Positions 7,801-15,760 of a stretch of 64,000 bases of DNA are shown piece after piece. A program made the translations under genes and the position numbers. The notes under the pieces are model-generated. The model searched no databases and was not told the origin of the DNA. It saw only the letters and a program-made list of their open reading frames with translations. How positions within the stretch are numbered: position 1 is the stretch's first letter; every line of letters starts with the position of its first letter. Source of the DNA: Candidatus Endomicrobium embiratermitis (GTDB lineage Bacteria; Elusimicrobiota; Endomicrobiia; Endomicrobiales; Endomicrobiaceae); NCBI GenBank assembly GCA_009781315.1, contig WQYI01000003.1:124001-188000 (forward strand). The letters are read 5' to 3'.

Positions 7801-10228
7801 CATTAAAAGTCGAAACCGCAACATCAGTAAGCGCGGTCACGTCATTTAAATCAATAAGAGGCATGCCCATGTCGGGGCCGCCTGGATTTAAATTGGATTG
7901 TGAATTGAATTCAATGCTGTCATTTGCAGTCGTTGTAGTAGCCAAACTAATAGTATAAATAGTTGAGCTGTTAGCGACAATGTATGTGTCCTGTCCCAAA
8001 TATAATTGCAGATCATCAGTACCGCTGTTATTGAACAAAACCTGCTGCGTTCCGCTAAGCGCGTATGACGCGTCGCTGCTTATGTATATTTTGCCAAGCT
8101 CCAAAGTCCTGCCCGGGATAGACGAATCAAAAGACATTGAGTCCACAGAGTAATTCTCAGGTCCTGCCGCGCCGGTGCCTATGGCTTTAATATTGACGTA
8201 TGAGTTATTGGTAAGCGAGTTTATCACGTCTATCATGCCGAATTTGTACTGCTGCGTTGAGGACGAAGAATTTGCTAAGTCTATTACCGAACCGTCGAAA
8301 ATGTATCTGGTAAGCCCGCCGTAATCAGCCACTCCGACAGTGCCGACGTAATCAGTCGCGCCGAAAGAAACAACGCTGTTGAAAAAACCTATTTGGTTGC
8401 TCTGCCCGTTGCCGATGCGGTCCTGTACCAAAAATCTGGACATAACGCCGTTTGTATTGCCGTTGGAAAACAGCGCCACGGCTCCGCTTCCCTTAAACTG
8501 AATTCCCGGCGATGAATCGCCGGCAGCCTGGGCAATTGTTACGATATCCGACGTCAGCGAAGTGTGGTTCAGCTCCGCGTTGGAATAAATGTTTGCGTTA
8601 TAATATACGGAATTTTGATTTGAATAAACGTTCACTATGCTGTCTGTCTGCAGAGTACTGCCGGTATTTTGTATATTGTTCGTTCCGCCGAACATTATTC
8701 CGTAAACGTTTGTTTTGCCGAACGTCTGATTAAAAACTCCCGTAAAACCGGAATTGTCGGAACTTGCGGCAAGATAAAGGTCACCGGTTGCCACTTTGGC
8801 TCCGTTCATATTGATAGTGCCCAAACCCGCAAAGCCGCCGTCAAGATAAACTTGTCCGCCGTTTCCCGTTGTTGTGATATCAATTATGCCGTTGGCAGAC
8901 GCCTGATAAATATCGTTGGGAGCGGAATTAAAAGGATTAAAGTTTGAATTGCCTGTAAATTTTATTCCGGCCGAATCGGCGTTGATTGTAATATGACCGA
9001 GATTATCGTTATAAATCGCATATCCCCTAATAGCTTTGTTATTTGAAAAAACCGACCCGTCGGCTATATTGAGAAACGTATCTGCAACGTTTGCGCTGTT
9101 ATAAATAGCTCCGCCGTTTTGTCTTGCGCTGTTTCCGGAAAACGTTCCGCCGACATTTGCATAAGATACGGACTGTCCGGGATTTACAAGATTGTAAATA
9201 GCTCCGCCGGAACCGTTTGCCGCCGTGTTATTTGTAAAAGCCGAAACTCCGCTAAAATCAAAAATAACCGTTCCGCCGTAAGGGCTGTTTCCGGAGAGTC
9301 CGACATAGTTTGCCACCGCACCGCCGTTTTGCAAGGACTTGTTGCCGATGAAAACACCTGTAATAGTGAAAGTGCTTATGCCGTTTCCGCCTTCAACTTG
9401 GTTGACAATGGCGCCGCCGTTTTGCGCGCTGTTTCCCGAAAAAGTTCCGTATATTGAAAACTGACTTATTCCCAAGCTTGCCGGATTATTAGAAAAATTG
9501 TAAATAGCTCCGCCATAACCGTTTGCCGCAGCGTTGTTTATAAAAGTTATGGGATTTAAAGATGACCCTATTGTAAAACTGTTATCTAAACTTGCGCCGC
9601 TCCCATAATTAGAAACGTTGTAAATCGCTCCGCCGGAACCGCTTGTCGCTGAATTTGCAATAAAAGATCCGCCGGTTATTGAAAAAGAAACAGGCAGTTG
9701 GGAATTGTTTGAGGCGTTATACAACGCGCCGCCGTTTTGGGCTGAGTTGTATGTAAAAACGTTATCCGTAAACGTATATGATCTTGAACTTCCTGCTACC
9801 TGAGCCTGAGCATGGCTGTAAATAGCTCCGCCGTTAGAGGAAGAACTGTTGCCGGTAAAAGTTGAATTTGTCACGGTATAAATATGATTATTTTGCCCGT
9901 CGCCGTTAAACTCAACCGCGCCGTTTGTCGCGCCATTAACGGTAATATTTTGTATGGTAGCTGAAAGTCCATCGTTCCAGTTCGGAAGAAAGATAAGCGT
10001 ATTATTGTTAAGAGTAAGAGTGTACCCCAAGCCGTCAATAGTAAGATCAACGGAACGCGGGACACCAAGAGTGTTCGTTAAATTTATATCCTGCTGTAAA
10101 TCTATCAGCGGAATATTCGTGTTAATCCAATGCTGGTAAAAAGCCTGCGAACTTCCCGCGCCTGCGGCATACAAATTCGTACAAAAAAAACAAAACGCAA
10201 CTGCGCAAACAAGAAATTGTTTCCTCAT
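4874..10228 (-). CDS. Giant autotransporter with GGAI polymorphic outer-membrane repeats
   Basis: The 1784-residue protein has a signal peptide (MRKQFLVCAVAFCFFCTNLYA). It carries at least fifteen GGA(I/L/V) motifs in two blocks (about residues 130-395 and 890-1130), many followed by YN and paired with F(T/S)GNS-type turns. This is the signature of chlamydial Pmp-like parallel beta-helix passengers. Regions rich in Asn, Ser and Thr without charge clusters fill the rest of the passenger. The last ~290 residues (from about 1495, KNMWVKTYYESQT) form an autotransporter barrel ending GVRAGAGWRF, with the terminal Phe expected for BAM recognition. It is likely an adhesin or surface-coat protein. 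Its start is supported by GAGGG upstream. It heads an operon with the OmpA fusion. Confidence 0.88.
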   Translation of the reverse strand: MRKQFLVCAVAFCFFCTNLYAAGAGSSQAFYQHWINTNIPLIDLQQDINLTNTLGVPRSVDLTIDGLGYTLTLNNNTLIFLPNWNDGLSATIQNITVNGATNGAVEFNGDGQNNHIYTVTNSTFTGNSSSSNGGAIYSHAQAQVAGSSRSYTFTDNVFTYNSAQNGGALYNASNNSQLPVSFSITGGSFIANSATSGSGGAIYNVSNYGSGASLDNSFTIGSSLNPITFINNAAANGYGGAIYNFSNNPASLGISQFSIYGTFSGNSAQNGGAIVNQVEGGNGISTFTITGVFIGNKSLQNGGAVANYVGLSGNSPYGGTVIFDFSGVSAFTNNTAANGSGGAIYNLVNPGQSVSYANVGGTFSGNSARQNGGAIYNSANVADTFLNIADGSVFSNNKAIRGYAIYNDNLGHITINADSAGIKFTGNSNFNPFNSAPNDIYQASANGIIDITTTGNGGQVYLDGGFAGLGTINMNGAKVATGDLYLAASSDNSGFTGVFNQTFGKTNVYGIMFGGTNNIQNTGSTLQTDSIVNVYSNQNSVYYNANIYSNAELNHTSLTSDIVTIAQAAGDSSPGIQFKGSGAVALFSNGNTNGVMSRFLVQDRIGNGQSNQIGFFNSVVSFGATDYVGTVGVADYGGLTRYIFDGSVIDLANSSSSTQQYKFGMIDVINSLTNNSYVNIKAIGTGAAGPENYSVDSMSFDSSIPGRTLELGKIYISSDASYALSGTQQVLFNNSGTDDLQLYLGQDTYIVANSSTIYTISLATTTTANDSIEFNSQSNLNPGGPDMGMPLIDLNDVTALTDVAVSTFNVGATRGWQIYSGSTYYDFDPDPNGSDVSTGLNDMASGTLNVYGSVQNDVTSVLSGKFVDMASGTYSNSRSLFNIVNAGTVFNLSDLTIQDAYLDTDGGAVLRLNDATSSANLSWLLVQYSTSVGNGGAINLTTGTLNMNFVNLSNNKAQAGNSQNGDGGAINVSGGILNLSGYINSVPDSIVDGISGNSADGNGGAISISGGDVLIKNTYIGYNTAQNGGAISHTGGTLTLSSDWLFGTIFGTNEAAGNGGAIYNNTADFTINGNVGFLLNTAAEGGAIYNDTSGEITFDSTSGNIVFTQNTVTGGTGNDIYNDGIINFTGNGNMVRIDGGISGSSVTAQITQSGNGTVVLNYGSDSSGYLGTFTQSSGTVTNGGVFFGGVSTISGGSLYWVNSSSGSASKTNTSSLNINSSASLFVQGGANLTLNNAADTIAQSAMVYIDADSKITVENAAAQLYLDGVDYWAGAVNMTDGIVTLDGLRNLTGSYSQSGGNLTLTNNSAFTLGANAVITDGNITITSSILNQNGVALNLAGAQAGWGNLILTDASINAMDGVITINNFAGNMKIDGTNDFTVDIDAAQQSSDQYIFAGQITDPGTPTINIADFSLLSSPADKEVPLQIFIGEGGISGVTFTTSKPQIQTIIGLYNFAPIAGQDGWYLLSLDSVDPDTGRGQASVLAMLEAQLLVNNVLFDHVFFDSNQMLVSADKSDYRFLPSQFLKQNRQKNMWVKTYYESQTLATIDSVKVKSDLYGAVLGLDFAARDMGRNSYFMPTLYAQYMGAAQAFGDASMRQNAASAGFMASVMVDDVYTVSGMIYGGGYKNTMEIAGTEDDLNNWFVGAAIKNAYNMYFNNFVLQPFAQLSYNIYGKQNWISSYGDIEMETGYLNGFNAAPGASLIYGLDTWSFLAGGMYVYNLGHKVSGTIGNIELPDLKSDPGYFEYTAGASKRFSKINVWVKGIYKTNRDSDIGVRAGAGWRF

Positions 10229-10319
10229 ATTCCCTCTTTTTAGGCTTCTATACAGGCCTGTTTTTTAAATATCATTCAATGTTTTTTGCTTAATTATAAG
10301 AACAAATATTACATTACTG

Positions 10320-11297
10320 CTACCACAAAAATTTTAGAGGGTCTATGGATTTGTCGCCTTTTTTTACGGTAAAATGAAGATGCGGACCCGTGGCTCTGCC
10401 GGTTGAGCCGCTTTTTGCTATGAGCTGGTGAGCTTTTACTTTTTGCCCGGATTTTACGTTCACGGACGATAAATGTCCGTAATGCGTGACATATCCGTTT
10501 TTGTGGTCTATAAAAACCGCGGTGCCGTAATGTCCGGCATCCGAACCCGCAAAAATCACGACTCCGTCCGCGGCGGCGCCGACCCAAGTTCCTTCAGGAA
10601 CGGCTATGTCTATTCCGCCGTGCATGCTTGACTTTCCCGTCATAGGGTGTTTTCTTTTTCCGAAAGTGCTTGTAAGCCGCCCGCCGAGAGGCGAAACAAA
10701 AAGCTCGCGGAGAGCGTACTTTTCCTGCAAGGATTCGTTCATTAAATCAACGGCAGGCTGTTTTCCCAAAATAAAAAGGTATTCGCCGGGGACAAGTTCA
10801 AAAACGCCGAAATTTGTAAGTTTTAAAGCCTCTGCCGGCACGTCATACCTTTCGGAAATAATGTCCCACGTGTCGTTTTCCTGAATAGGATGAAGAGAAC
10901 CGCCTAACGACGGGATTAAAATTTTCTGCCCTGCGGAGATATTGTATGTGGTAAGCTGCGGATTATTGCCTATCAGCGTATGCACGGAATAACCGTACTG
11001 TTTTGCCAGTTTCCAGAGATTGTCTCCGGATTTAACGGTATACACGCTAAATCTTACTCCCCGCACCCTCGGAGCCAGATATTTGCTTCTGATTTCAACG
11101 TCGTTGAACAACTGCTCGCGAGGATACGTCGGAATTTTTACTATAGGCACCGCGGCAAGAGTAGCGGCAGCGGTTTTTTTAACCAAAACCTGCGCGCAAA
11201 TGAAAATCGCAAGAATTATTGTTAAAAATACAGACCACCTGAAAAATATTTTAGTTATCTTATCGAAAGCCGTTTCTTTGCTTTCCGCAGTATTCAT
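10320..11297 (-). CDS. Membrane-anchored LysM/M23 peptidoglycan endopeptidase
   Basis: The 325-residue product has an N-terminal cytoplasmic stub and one membrane segment (~20-40). A LysM domain follows at ~85-129 (YTVKSGDNLWKLAKQYG), then a second, more divergent LysM-like unit at ~136-178 (IQENDTWDIISERYDV). The C-terminus is an M23 LytM-type metallopeptidase. The Zn ligands are intact: H226 and D230 in MHGGID, plus HLH at 306-308 in GPHLHF, with the conserved HYGH at 272-275. Such proteins cut peptide cross-links in the wall or, when inactive, activate amidases; this one looks active. It is divergent from the sensor kinase gene across 67 bases. Confidence 0.92.
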   Translation of the reverse strand: MNTAESKETAFDKITKIFFRWSVFLTIILAIFICAQVLVKKTAAATLAAVPIVKIPTYPREQLFNDVEIRSKYLAPRVRGVRFSVYTVKSGDNLWKLAKQYGYSVHTLIGNNPQLTTYNISAGQKILIPSLGGSLHPIQENDTWDIISERYDVPAEALKLTNFGVFELVPGEYLFILGKQPAVDLMNESLQEKYALRELFVSPLGGRLTSTFGKRKHPMTGKSSMHGGIDIAVPEGTWVGAAADGVVIFAGSDAGHYGTAVFIDHKNGYVTHYGHLSSVNVKSGQKVKAHQLIAKSGSTGRATGPHLHFTVKKGDKSIDPLKFLW

Positions 11298-11328
11298 ATT
11301 GCGTATACTTTAGCAATAAAAATTCTAC

Positions 11329-11357
11329 TTGTAAATAAAAACGAATATTCATATTAT
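11329..11357 (+). promoter_or_regulatory. Promoter implying a leaderless mRNA for the sensor kinase
   Basis: TTGTAA (11329-11334) and TATTAT (11352-11357) are exactly 17 bases apart. A start site 7-8 bases after the -10 box falls at 11364-11365, the A of the kinase start codon, and no Shine-Dalgarno sequence precedes that ATG. Confidence 0.5.
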
Positions 11358-11364
11358 ATATGGC

Positions 11365-13374
11365 ATGGCGATAATTAAAATTTTATCGAACGCCTACTGG
11401 CAGGCGCACAATAAAAAATTTTTTTTCATGGTAGCGGCGTTTTCTATTTTGTTAAACTGGGCCGGGCATACTTTTGTTTATGAAAACAGCTATAATTTTT
11501 TATACTTTGACATGATCGGAACTTTTGTCGCCGCAGTCGTTTTGGGAAGCGTATGGGGGATGATTACGGCGCTTGCTACCGCGATTTTGCTGTCGTCAAT
11601 AACTTCGCCTCACTTTATTTATCTCGCGGTTGTAAACATGACGGGCGCCCTATACTGGGGCATACTCAACGAAAGCGGCTTGTTCGCGATTTTTAAAAAC
11701 AAAAATTATTCGTTTAAATCCTCTTTAAAATCCAATCTTTCGTCTTCGATTTTGTTTGTTTTGTTTTACGGAGTCGGCTGCGGCCTTTTAACGGCTATAT
11801 CGTCTTCAGTCGTAAGGGGAGTAATTTTCGACGACGCGGCTATAAAGCCCTATTCCCTTTATTTCGCGCAATGGTTTAAACAGTTTTATAATATTTCCGC
11901 CGCAGGCGGAGGCGGAATGTTCGCGAACTATATCGCCGACACTTTTATAGAGATCCCCGACAAAGTTCTGTCCGCGTTTTTCGGAGTGGCAATATGCCTG
12001 ACGATATTTAAATTCAACGTCAAAACATTTACCGAAACCTATCAAAAAAACCTGCAAAATAATAATATCCCGTGGCATGAAATAATGCTTAAAAATTTCG
12101 GTCCCGCGGAAATTTTTATTTTTATCGCGCTCGGAACCGTTTACCTTTTTAAAATCAGGGAGACTTCCCTGCATATGTTAACGTCTTTTTTGGAAACGGC
12201 TTCGGCCAATTCGCCGAGAGACTACGTCTTTTTGGAATTTATACTGCTGCCGCTCTTTATCATTCTCATATTCTTTGCGATAAAATTTTTTATGCCGGGA
12301 AACGAAGACGCTTCGCAGCCGGATTTGGGCGTTTCGATAAAAGACAATTTTAATATAAAAAATATGGACAGCGACATAAAACATTTTCTTATAGATACGT
12401 TTTTCCTGTCCGCCGTTCTTACGGGAATATACGTATCTATCCTCGTGTCGATAACCGGCATAACCCCGGTGTCTTATTATAAGCTTACATCCGATGTCCA
12501 AGCAAAACCGGAAAATCTCGCATGGCTTTTGATAATGCTTGTTATTTTCATACTTATAGACAGAACAAACAACCGGACTACTGAGGCCGTCACTTTAAAC
12601 GACGAGCTTATAAAAAAACAGGCCGCGGAACACGTTTCCGAAAGTTTTGACGAACAAAAGCAAAAACTTCAGGCTTTAGAGCTCAGCTGGTCGGACAATA
12701 CCGTCGCGTTCTTAAGAAGCGCGCGCCATGACCTTATAAACCAGCTCGAAAAATCAAAAACCGGATTAAACGAATTATTGACGGAAGTTTACGATAACGT
12801 CGTAAAGCCTTACAGCGTTTCCGTTTTGGAAAGCCAGAAAGAAATGCGCGCCTATATCGAAGAAATAACAAGCGGCAGACTGAACGATTACCAGCTTAAA
12901 CAAATAGAAGAAACTATAGAGGAGACGGTTTTAGATTTAAAGCAGAAAGCGCCGTACATGGAAGTTCATTTTTCGGGGTTTAAAAAAACCAGAAACACGT
13001 ACTGTAAAATGAACATGCTTTTTTTCACGGCTTTTAACAACATTGTCGATAATTCGGTTTACGCATTGCAGAAAAAAGTTCTGAACCCCGGTTTTTCGGC
13101 GCGTCTGGCCATAAGCCTTGAAACAGAAGACGACAGAAAAATAGCCGTAAAAATCTCGGATAACGCGGGCGGGCTTTCTAAAGACAAAATTTCACGCATA
13201 TACAGAGTTCCTGTGGAAAGTTCAAAAGGCGAACGCCTTGGAGAAGGAACCATGATAGTTAAAAATTTTATAAAACTTTTAGACGGATATATAACAGCCC
13301 GGAATATTGTCTCCCATAACGAAACCGGACTTGAAACCGTCATACATCTGCCTTGCTTTAAAACGCGCCAATAA
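11365..13374 (+). CDS. Polytopic membrane sensor histidine kinase
   Basis: The 669-residue product has an N-terminal half with about ten hydrophobic segments. The first ~110 residues (FDMIGTFVAAVVLGSVWGMI) recall the substrate-binding membrane domains of ECF transporters or 5TM sensor modules. After a coiled-coil (~415-450) there is a phosphoacceptor-like helix with H455 in SARHDLINQLEKS, closer to SpoOB/DcuS-like kinases (HDLxNxL) than to classic HisKA. The ATPase domain follows: N box NNIVDNSVYAL, G1 ISDNAGGLS, and a degenerate G2 GERLGEGTMIVKNF. It precedes the response regulator by 9 bases, so it is the likely partner. The ligand is unknown. Translation probably begins without a ribosome-binding site (see the promoter at 11329). 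Confidence 0.8.
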   Translation: MAIIKILSNAYWQAHNKKFFFMVAAFSILLNWAGHTFVYENSYNFLYFDMIGTFVAAVVLGSVWGMITALATAILLSSITSPHFIYLAVVNMTGALYWGILNESGLFAIFKNKNYSFKSSLKSNLSSSILFVLFYGVGCGLLTAISSSVVRGVIFDDAAIKPYSLYFAQWFKQFYNISAAGGGGMFANYIADTFIEIPDKVLSAFFGVAICLTIFKFNVKTFTETYQKNLQNNNIPWHEIMLKNFGPAEIFIFIALGTVYLFKIRETSLHMLTSFLETASANSPRDYVFLEFILLPLFIILIFFAIKFFMPGNEDASQPDLGVSIKDNFNIKNMDSDIKHFLIDTFFLSAVLTGIYVSILVSITGITPVSYYKLTSDVQAKPENLAWLLIMLVIFILIDRTNNRTTEAVTLNDELIKKQAAEHVSESFDEQKQKLQALELSWSDNTVAFLRSARHDLINQLEKSKTGLNELLTEVYDNVVKPYSVSVLESQKEMRAYIEEITSGRLNDYQLKQIEETIEETVLDLKQKAPYMEVHFSGFKKTRNTYCKMNMLFFTAFNNIVDNSVYALQKKVLNPGFSARLAISLETEDDRKIAVKISDNAGGLSKDKISRIYRVPVESSKGERLGEGTMIVKNFIKLLDGYITARNIVSHNETGLETVIHLPCFKTRQ

Positions 13375-13383
13375 GGAGGAGTC

Positions 13384-14424
13384 ATGGCTGATTCCAAAAA
13401 GACAATCGCTTTAGCCGACGACGATGCAAACGTCCGCTCGTCTTTGGCAAGAACCATACAAAAACATTTCGCGGATATTGAAATAATCCACTTTTCAAAC
13501 ACGGTTGAAACAAAAAAATATATTTTAAATAATCCCGATAAAATAGATCTGCTGATTCTTGACATACATTTCGGCATGGGCGAAACCGGGCTTGATATTC
13601 TGCCGGACATAAAAAAATACTCGCCGGCGCTGTCCGTGATCCTTTTAAGCGCCATGGAAAAAACTTACGGACAGGAAGTGTCGGATAAAGCCGGCGATTA
13701 TATTATAGATTTTATGTCCAAACCCGTTACTGAAACCGAACTCATAATAAAAATCAAAAAAGCCCTGCTTTCAAAAGACGATAAAACAAAAAAACTTGAG
13801 AAACTTGAGTCGGAAAACGCGCTTTTGTCGGAAATGCTGTCTTCGCAGGACGACGGCGGCGCCGGCGGGCTTTTTGAAAAAGAAGTTCTTCAAAGGCTTT
13901 ACGCAATGACGAAAGTCTTTATGCAAAAGCCTTATGAGCCTAAAGAAAATATAATCATAAACGGGCAGGAAATAGACGTTTTGGCTTTTACGGCAGCGCC
14001 GCTTCCTTTTTCGATTATGGTGTTTGAAACAAAATATTTTCCTAACGCCAAAGTTTCGGGCGGAGCAAACGAGCCGATGAGAGTTTTTGCCAACGGCATT
14101 GAAAAAGTTTCGACAAAAAGAAGAAACTTGTTCGAACAGTCGGAAAACCAGTTTAAACAGGTAAGCAAAAGAATAGAAAAAATATTGAAGGAATCGGGTT
14201 TTGCAAAATACGAGGAAATTTACAGACCGTTTATACAAACTTTTATAGTATTCCCCGACAGCACGGATATTTCCGGCATAGAAACGTCAAACGCCAACAG
14301 ATATACTAAAATCTGCAAATTCAAAGATTTAACGCCGGATTTTATAATCAAAACCGCTTTTGCCATGCCTAAAAGACAAGTCGGGGAAGACGTAAAAAAA
14401 ATAATTTTGGAAAAACTTTTTTAA
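13384..14424 (+). CDS. Response regulator with C-terminal NERD-like (PD-(D/E)xK) domain
   Basis: The 346-residue product begins with a receiver domain (~6-122). The acidic pocket is ADDD, the phospho-acceptor is D60 in LLILDIHFG, and the switch Lys is in MSKPV. After a short coiled segment (~125-150), residues ~155-345 lack any DNA-binding helix-turn-helix. Instead they resemble nuclease-related domains: a leading EKEVLQRLY helix, INGQEIDVLAF (the Asp), IMVFETKYF (the ExK), then NQFKQVSKRIEKIL and FIQTFIVFPD, in the order seen in NERD proteins. This suggests phosphorylation-controlled nucleic-acid or nucleotide processing, but activity is inference. GGAGG lies 5-9 bases before the ATG. It is the second gene of the kinase operon. 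Confidence 0.7.
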   Translation: MADSKKTIALADDDANVRSSLARTIQKHFADIEIIHFSNTVETKKYILNNPDKIDLLILDIHFGMGETGLDILPDIKKYSPALSVILLSAMEKTYGQEVSDKAGDYIIDFMSKPVTETELIIKIKKALLSKDDKTKKLEKLESENALLSEMLSSQDDGGAGGLFEKEVLQRLYAMTKVFMQKPYEPKENIIINGQEIDVLAFTAAPLPFSIMVFETKYFPNAKVSGGANEPMRVFANGIEKVSTKRRNLFEQSENQFKQVSKRIEKILKESGFAKYEEIYRPFIQTFIVFPDSTDISGIETSNANRYTKICKFKDLTPDFIIKTAFAMPKRQVGEDVKKIILEKLF

Positions 14425-14449
14425 AATTGGAAAGTTCACGGCAGCCAAC

Positions 14450-15409
14450 TTAAAACCCGCTTGCTTTTATAACTTCTTTTACCGTTTTCGCGGAATTTTT
14501 AAACAATGCCAGTTCCTGTTCGTCAAAATCAACGCGCAAAGTCTGCCTTATGCCGTTTTTATGAACTACGGCGGGAACGCTTAAATACGCGTCGCTTACG
14601 CCGTAATAATCTTCAATAAGAGAAGATACCGGCAGCACTGTATTTTCGTCTTTTAGAATCGCATCGGAAATCTTTGTAAGAGAAAGCCCTATTCCGTAAG
14701 AAGTTTCGCCCTTTTTTGCGATAATTTCATAAGCGGAATCCCTTACCTCTTTAAATATTTCGTCAAGTTTTTCCTGCACTTTTTTTCCGCAGCCGATTTT
14801 ATCGCACACATTACAATAATCTTTAAACATTACGCCGCCGATTATAGCTTTGCTCCACATCGGAAATTCGCTGTCGCCGTGTTCTCCCAGAATCAACGCG
14901 TGAATGCTTCGGGAGTCTATATTGCAGTGTTTTCCTATCAAATATTTAAATCTTGCCGAATCAAGCACGGTTCCCGAACCTATAACTTCGTTCGCGGGCT
15001 TGCCGGATATCTTATATGCGATATACGATAAAATGTCCACGGGATTTGAAGCGACAAGAATTATCGCTTTAGGCGAATATTTGACAACCTGCGGAACTAT
15101 GCTTTTTAATATTTCCGCGTTTCCTTTTACCAAATCTATTCTTGTTTCCCCGGGTTTTTGGCCTTTTCCCGCGGTAATTACGACTAAATCGGAATCGGCA
15201 GTAGCGGGATAATCTCCCGCGTAAATGTTTACCGGAGAAACATAAGGCGCGCCGTGCGACAAATCCATGGCCTCGCCCTCGGCTTTCTGCCTGTTATAAT
15301 CTACAAGAACAAGTTCTCTTGCAGTACCTGTTATTATCATAGAATACGCGTAACGCATACCGACGTTCCCGCACCCTATAATAGAAACCTTTGGTGACAA
15401 TTTTGTCAT
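14450..15409 (-). CDS. ldh: L-lactate dehydrogenase
   Basis: This NAD-dependent enzyme reduces pyruvate to lactate to recycle NADH during fermentation. The 319-residue product has the Rossmann motif IIGCGNVGMRYAYS and the catalytic loop AGKGQKPGETR. Gln in that loop selects lactate dehydrogenase over malate dehydrogenase, which has Arg there. The active-site histidine lies in LGEHGDSEFP and the Asp/Arg partners in SNPVDILSYI and SARFKYLI. The start is ATG at 15409 with AAAAGGAG upstream. An in-frame ATG 63 bases upstream would add residues encoded by an intergenic hairpin repeat and is rejected. It converges on the response regulator gene with only 25 bases between them and no clear terminator. 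Confidence 0.92.
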   Translation of the reverse strand: MTKLSPKVSIIGCGNVGMRYAYSMIITGTARELVLVDYNRQKAEGEAMDLSHGAPYVSPVNIYAGDYPATADSDLVVITAGKGQKPGETRIDLVKGNAEILKSIVPQVVKYSPKAIILVASNPVDILSYIAYKISGKPANEVIGSGTVLDSARFKYLIGKHCNIDSRSIHALILGEHGDSEFPMWSKAIIGGVMFKDYCNVCDKIGCGKKVQEKLDEIFKEVRDSAYEIIAKKGETSYGIGLSLTKISDAILKDENTVLPVSSLIEDYYGVSDAYLSVPAVVHKNGIRQTLRVDFDEQELALFKNSAKTVKEVIKASGF

Positions 15410-15440
15410 ATAATATGCTCCTTTTAACAGCACTGAGTAA

Positions 15441-15510
15441 GTTGTCATTCCGGCCTCCGAGCCGGAATCCATTTTTCAACTTGGTTTCCCGCTTTCGCGG
15501 GAATGACGAC
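15441..15510. repeat. GTCATTCC-type double-hairpin repeat
   Basis: GTTGTCATTC (15441-15450) and GAATGACGAC (15501-15510) form the outer arms. Inside are two perfect hairpins: ATTCCGGC/GCCGGAAT (15447-15468) and TTCCCGC/GCGGGAA (15486-15503). Similar elements lie at 18818, 49161 and 53321. It sits just upstream of ldh. Confidence 0.8.
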
Positions 15511-15624
15511 CAAAATTTGTGAAGCACTCTATAATTACTTACTACTCATTATTTTTTGAGATTGAAAGACAAGAATATTTTATTATATAATAACTTCTGA
15601 AACAATATTAAAAACAAAATTGCT

Positions 15625-15698
15625 GCCGCCATCGTCTAGCGGTTTAGGACATCGCCCTCTCAAGGCGGAGATCACGGGTTCAAATCCCGTTGGCGGCG
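15625..15698 (+). tRNA. tRNA-Glu (CTC)
   Basis: Seven-base acceptor GCCGCCA pairs with TGGCGGC. The anticodon stem CGCC/GGCG encloses the loop CTCTCAA (anticodon CTC), and the T arm is ACGGG TTCAAAT CCCGT. The 3' CCA is not encoded. Confidence 0.93.
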
Positions 15699-15712
15699 TA
15701 TCATATAAATTA

Positions 15713-15742
15713 AAGAGTTTCGAAAATTTTTTCGAAACTCTT
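15713..15742. terminator. Intrinsic terminator between tRNA-Glu and the antiporter gene
   Basis: A perfect 12-base stem AAGAGTTTCGAA/TTCGAAACTCTT (15713-15724 and 15731-15742) is followed by ATTATTTTTAT. It can serve the tRNA on the plus strand and probably the convergent antiporter gene. Confidence 0.8.
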
Positions 15743-15760
15743 ATTATTTTTATCTTTCTC

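Noticed and set aside
5880-9457. Several plus-strand open frames opposite the giant autotransporter
   Set aside because: They mirror the GGAI-repeat codons on the opposite strand and have low-complexity translations without start signals.
14904-15212. Open frame on the plus strand across ldh
   Set aside because: It is antisense to a well-supported gene, has no ribosome site and no recognisable domain.
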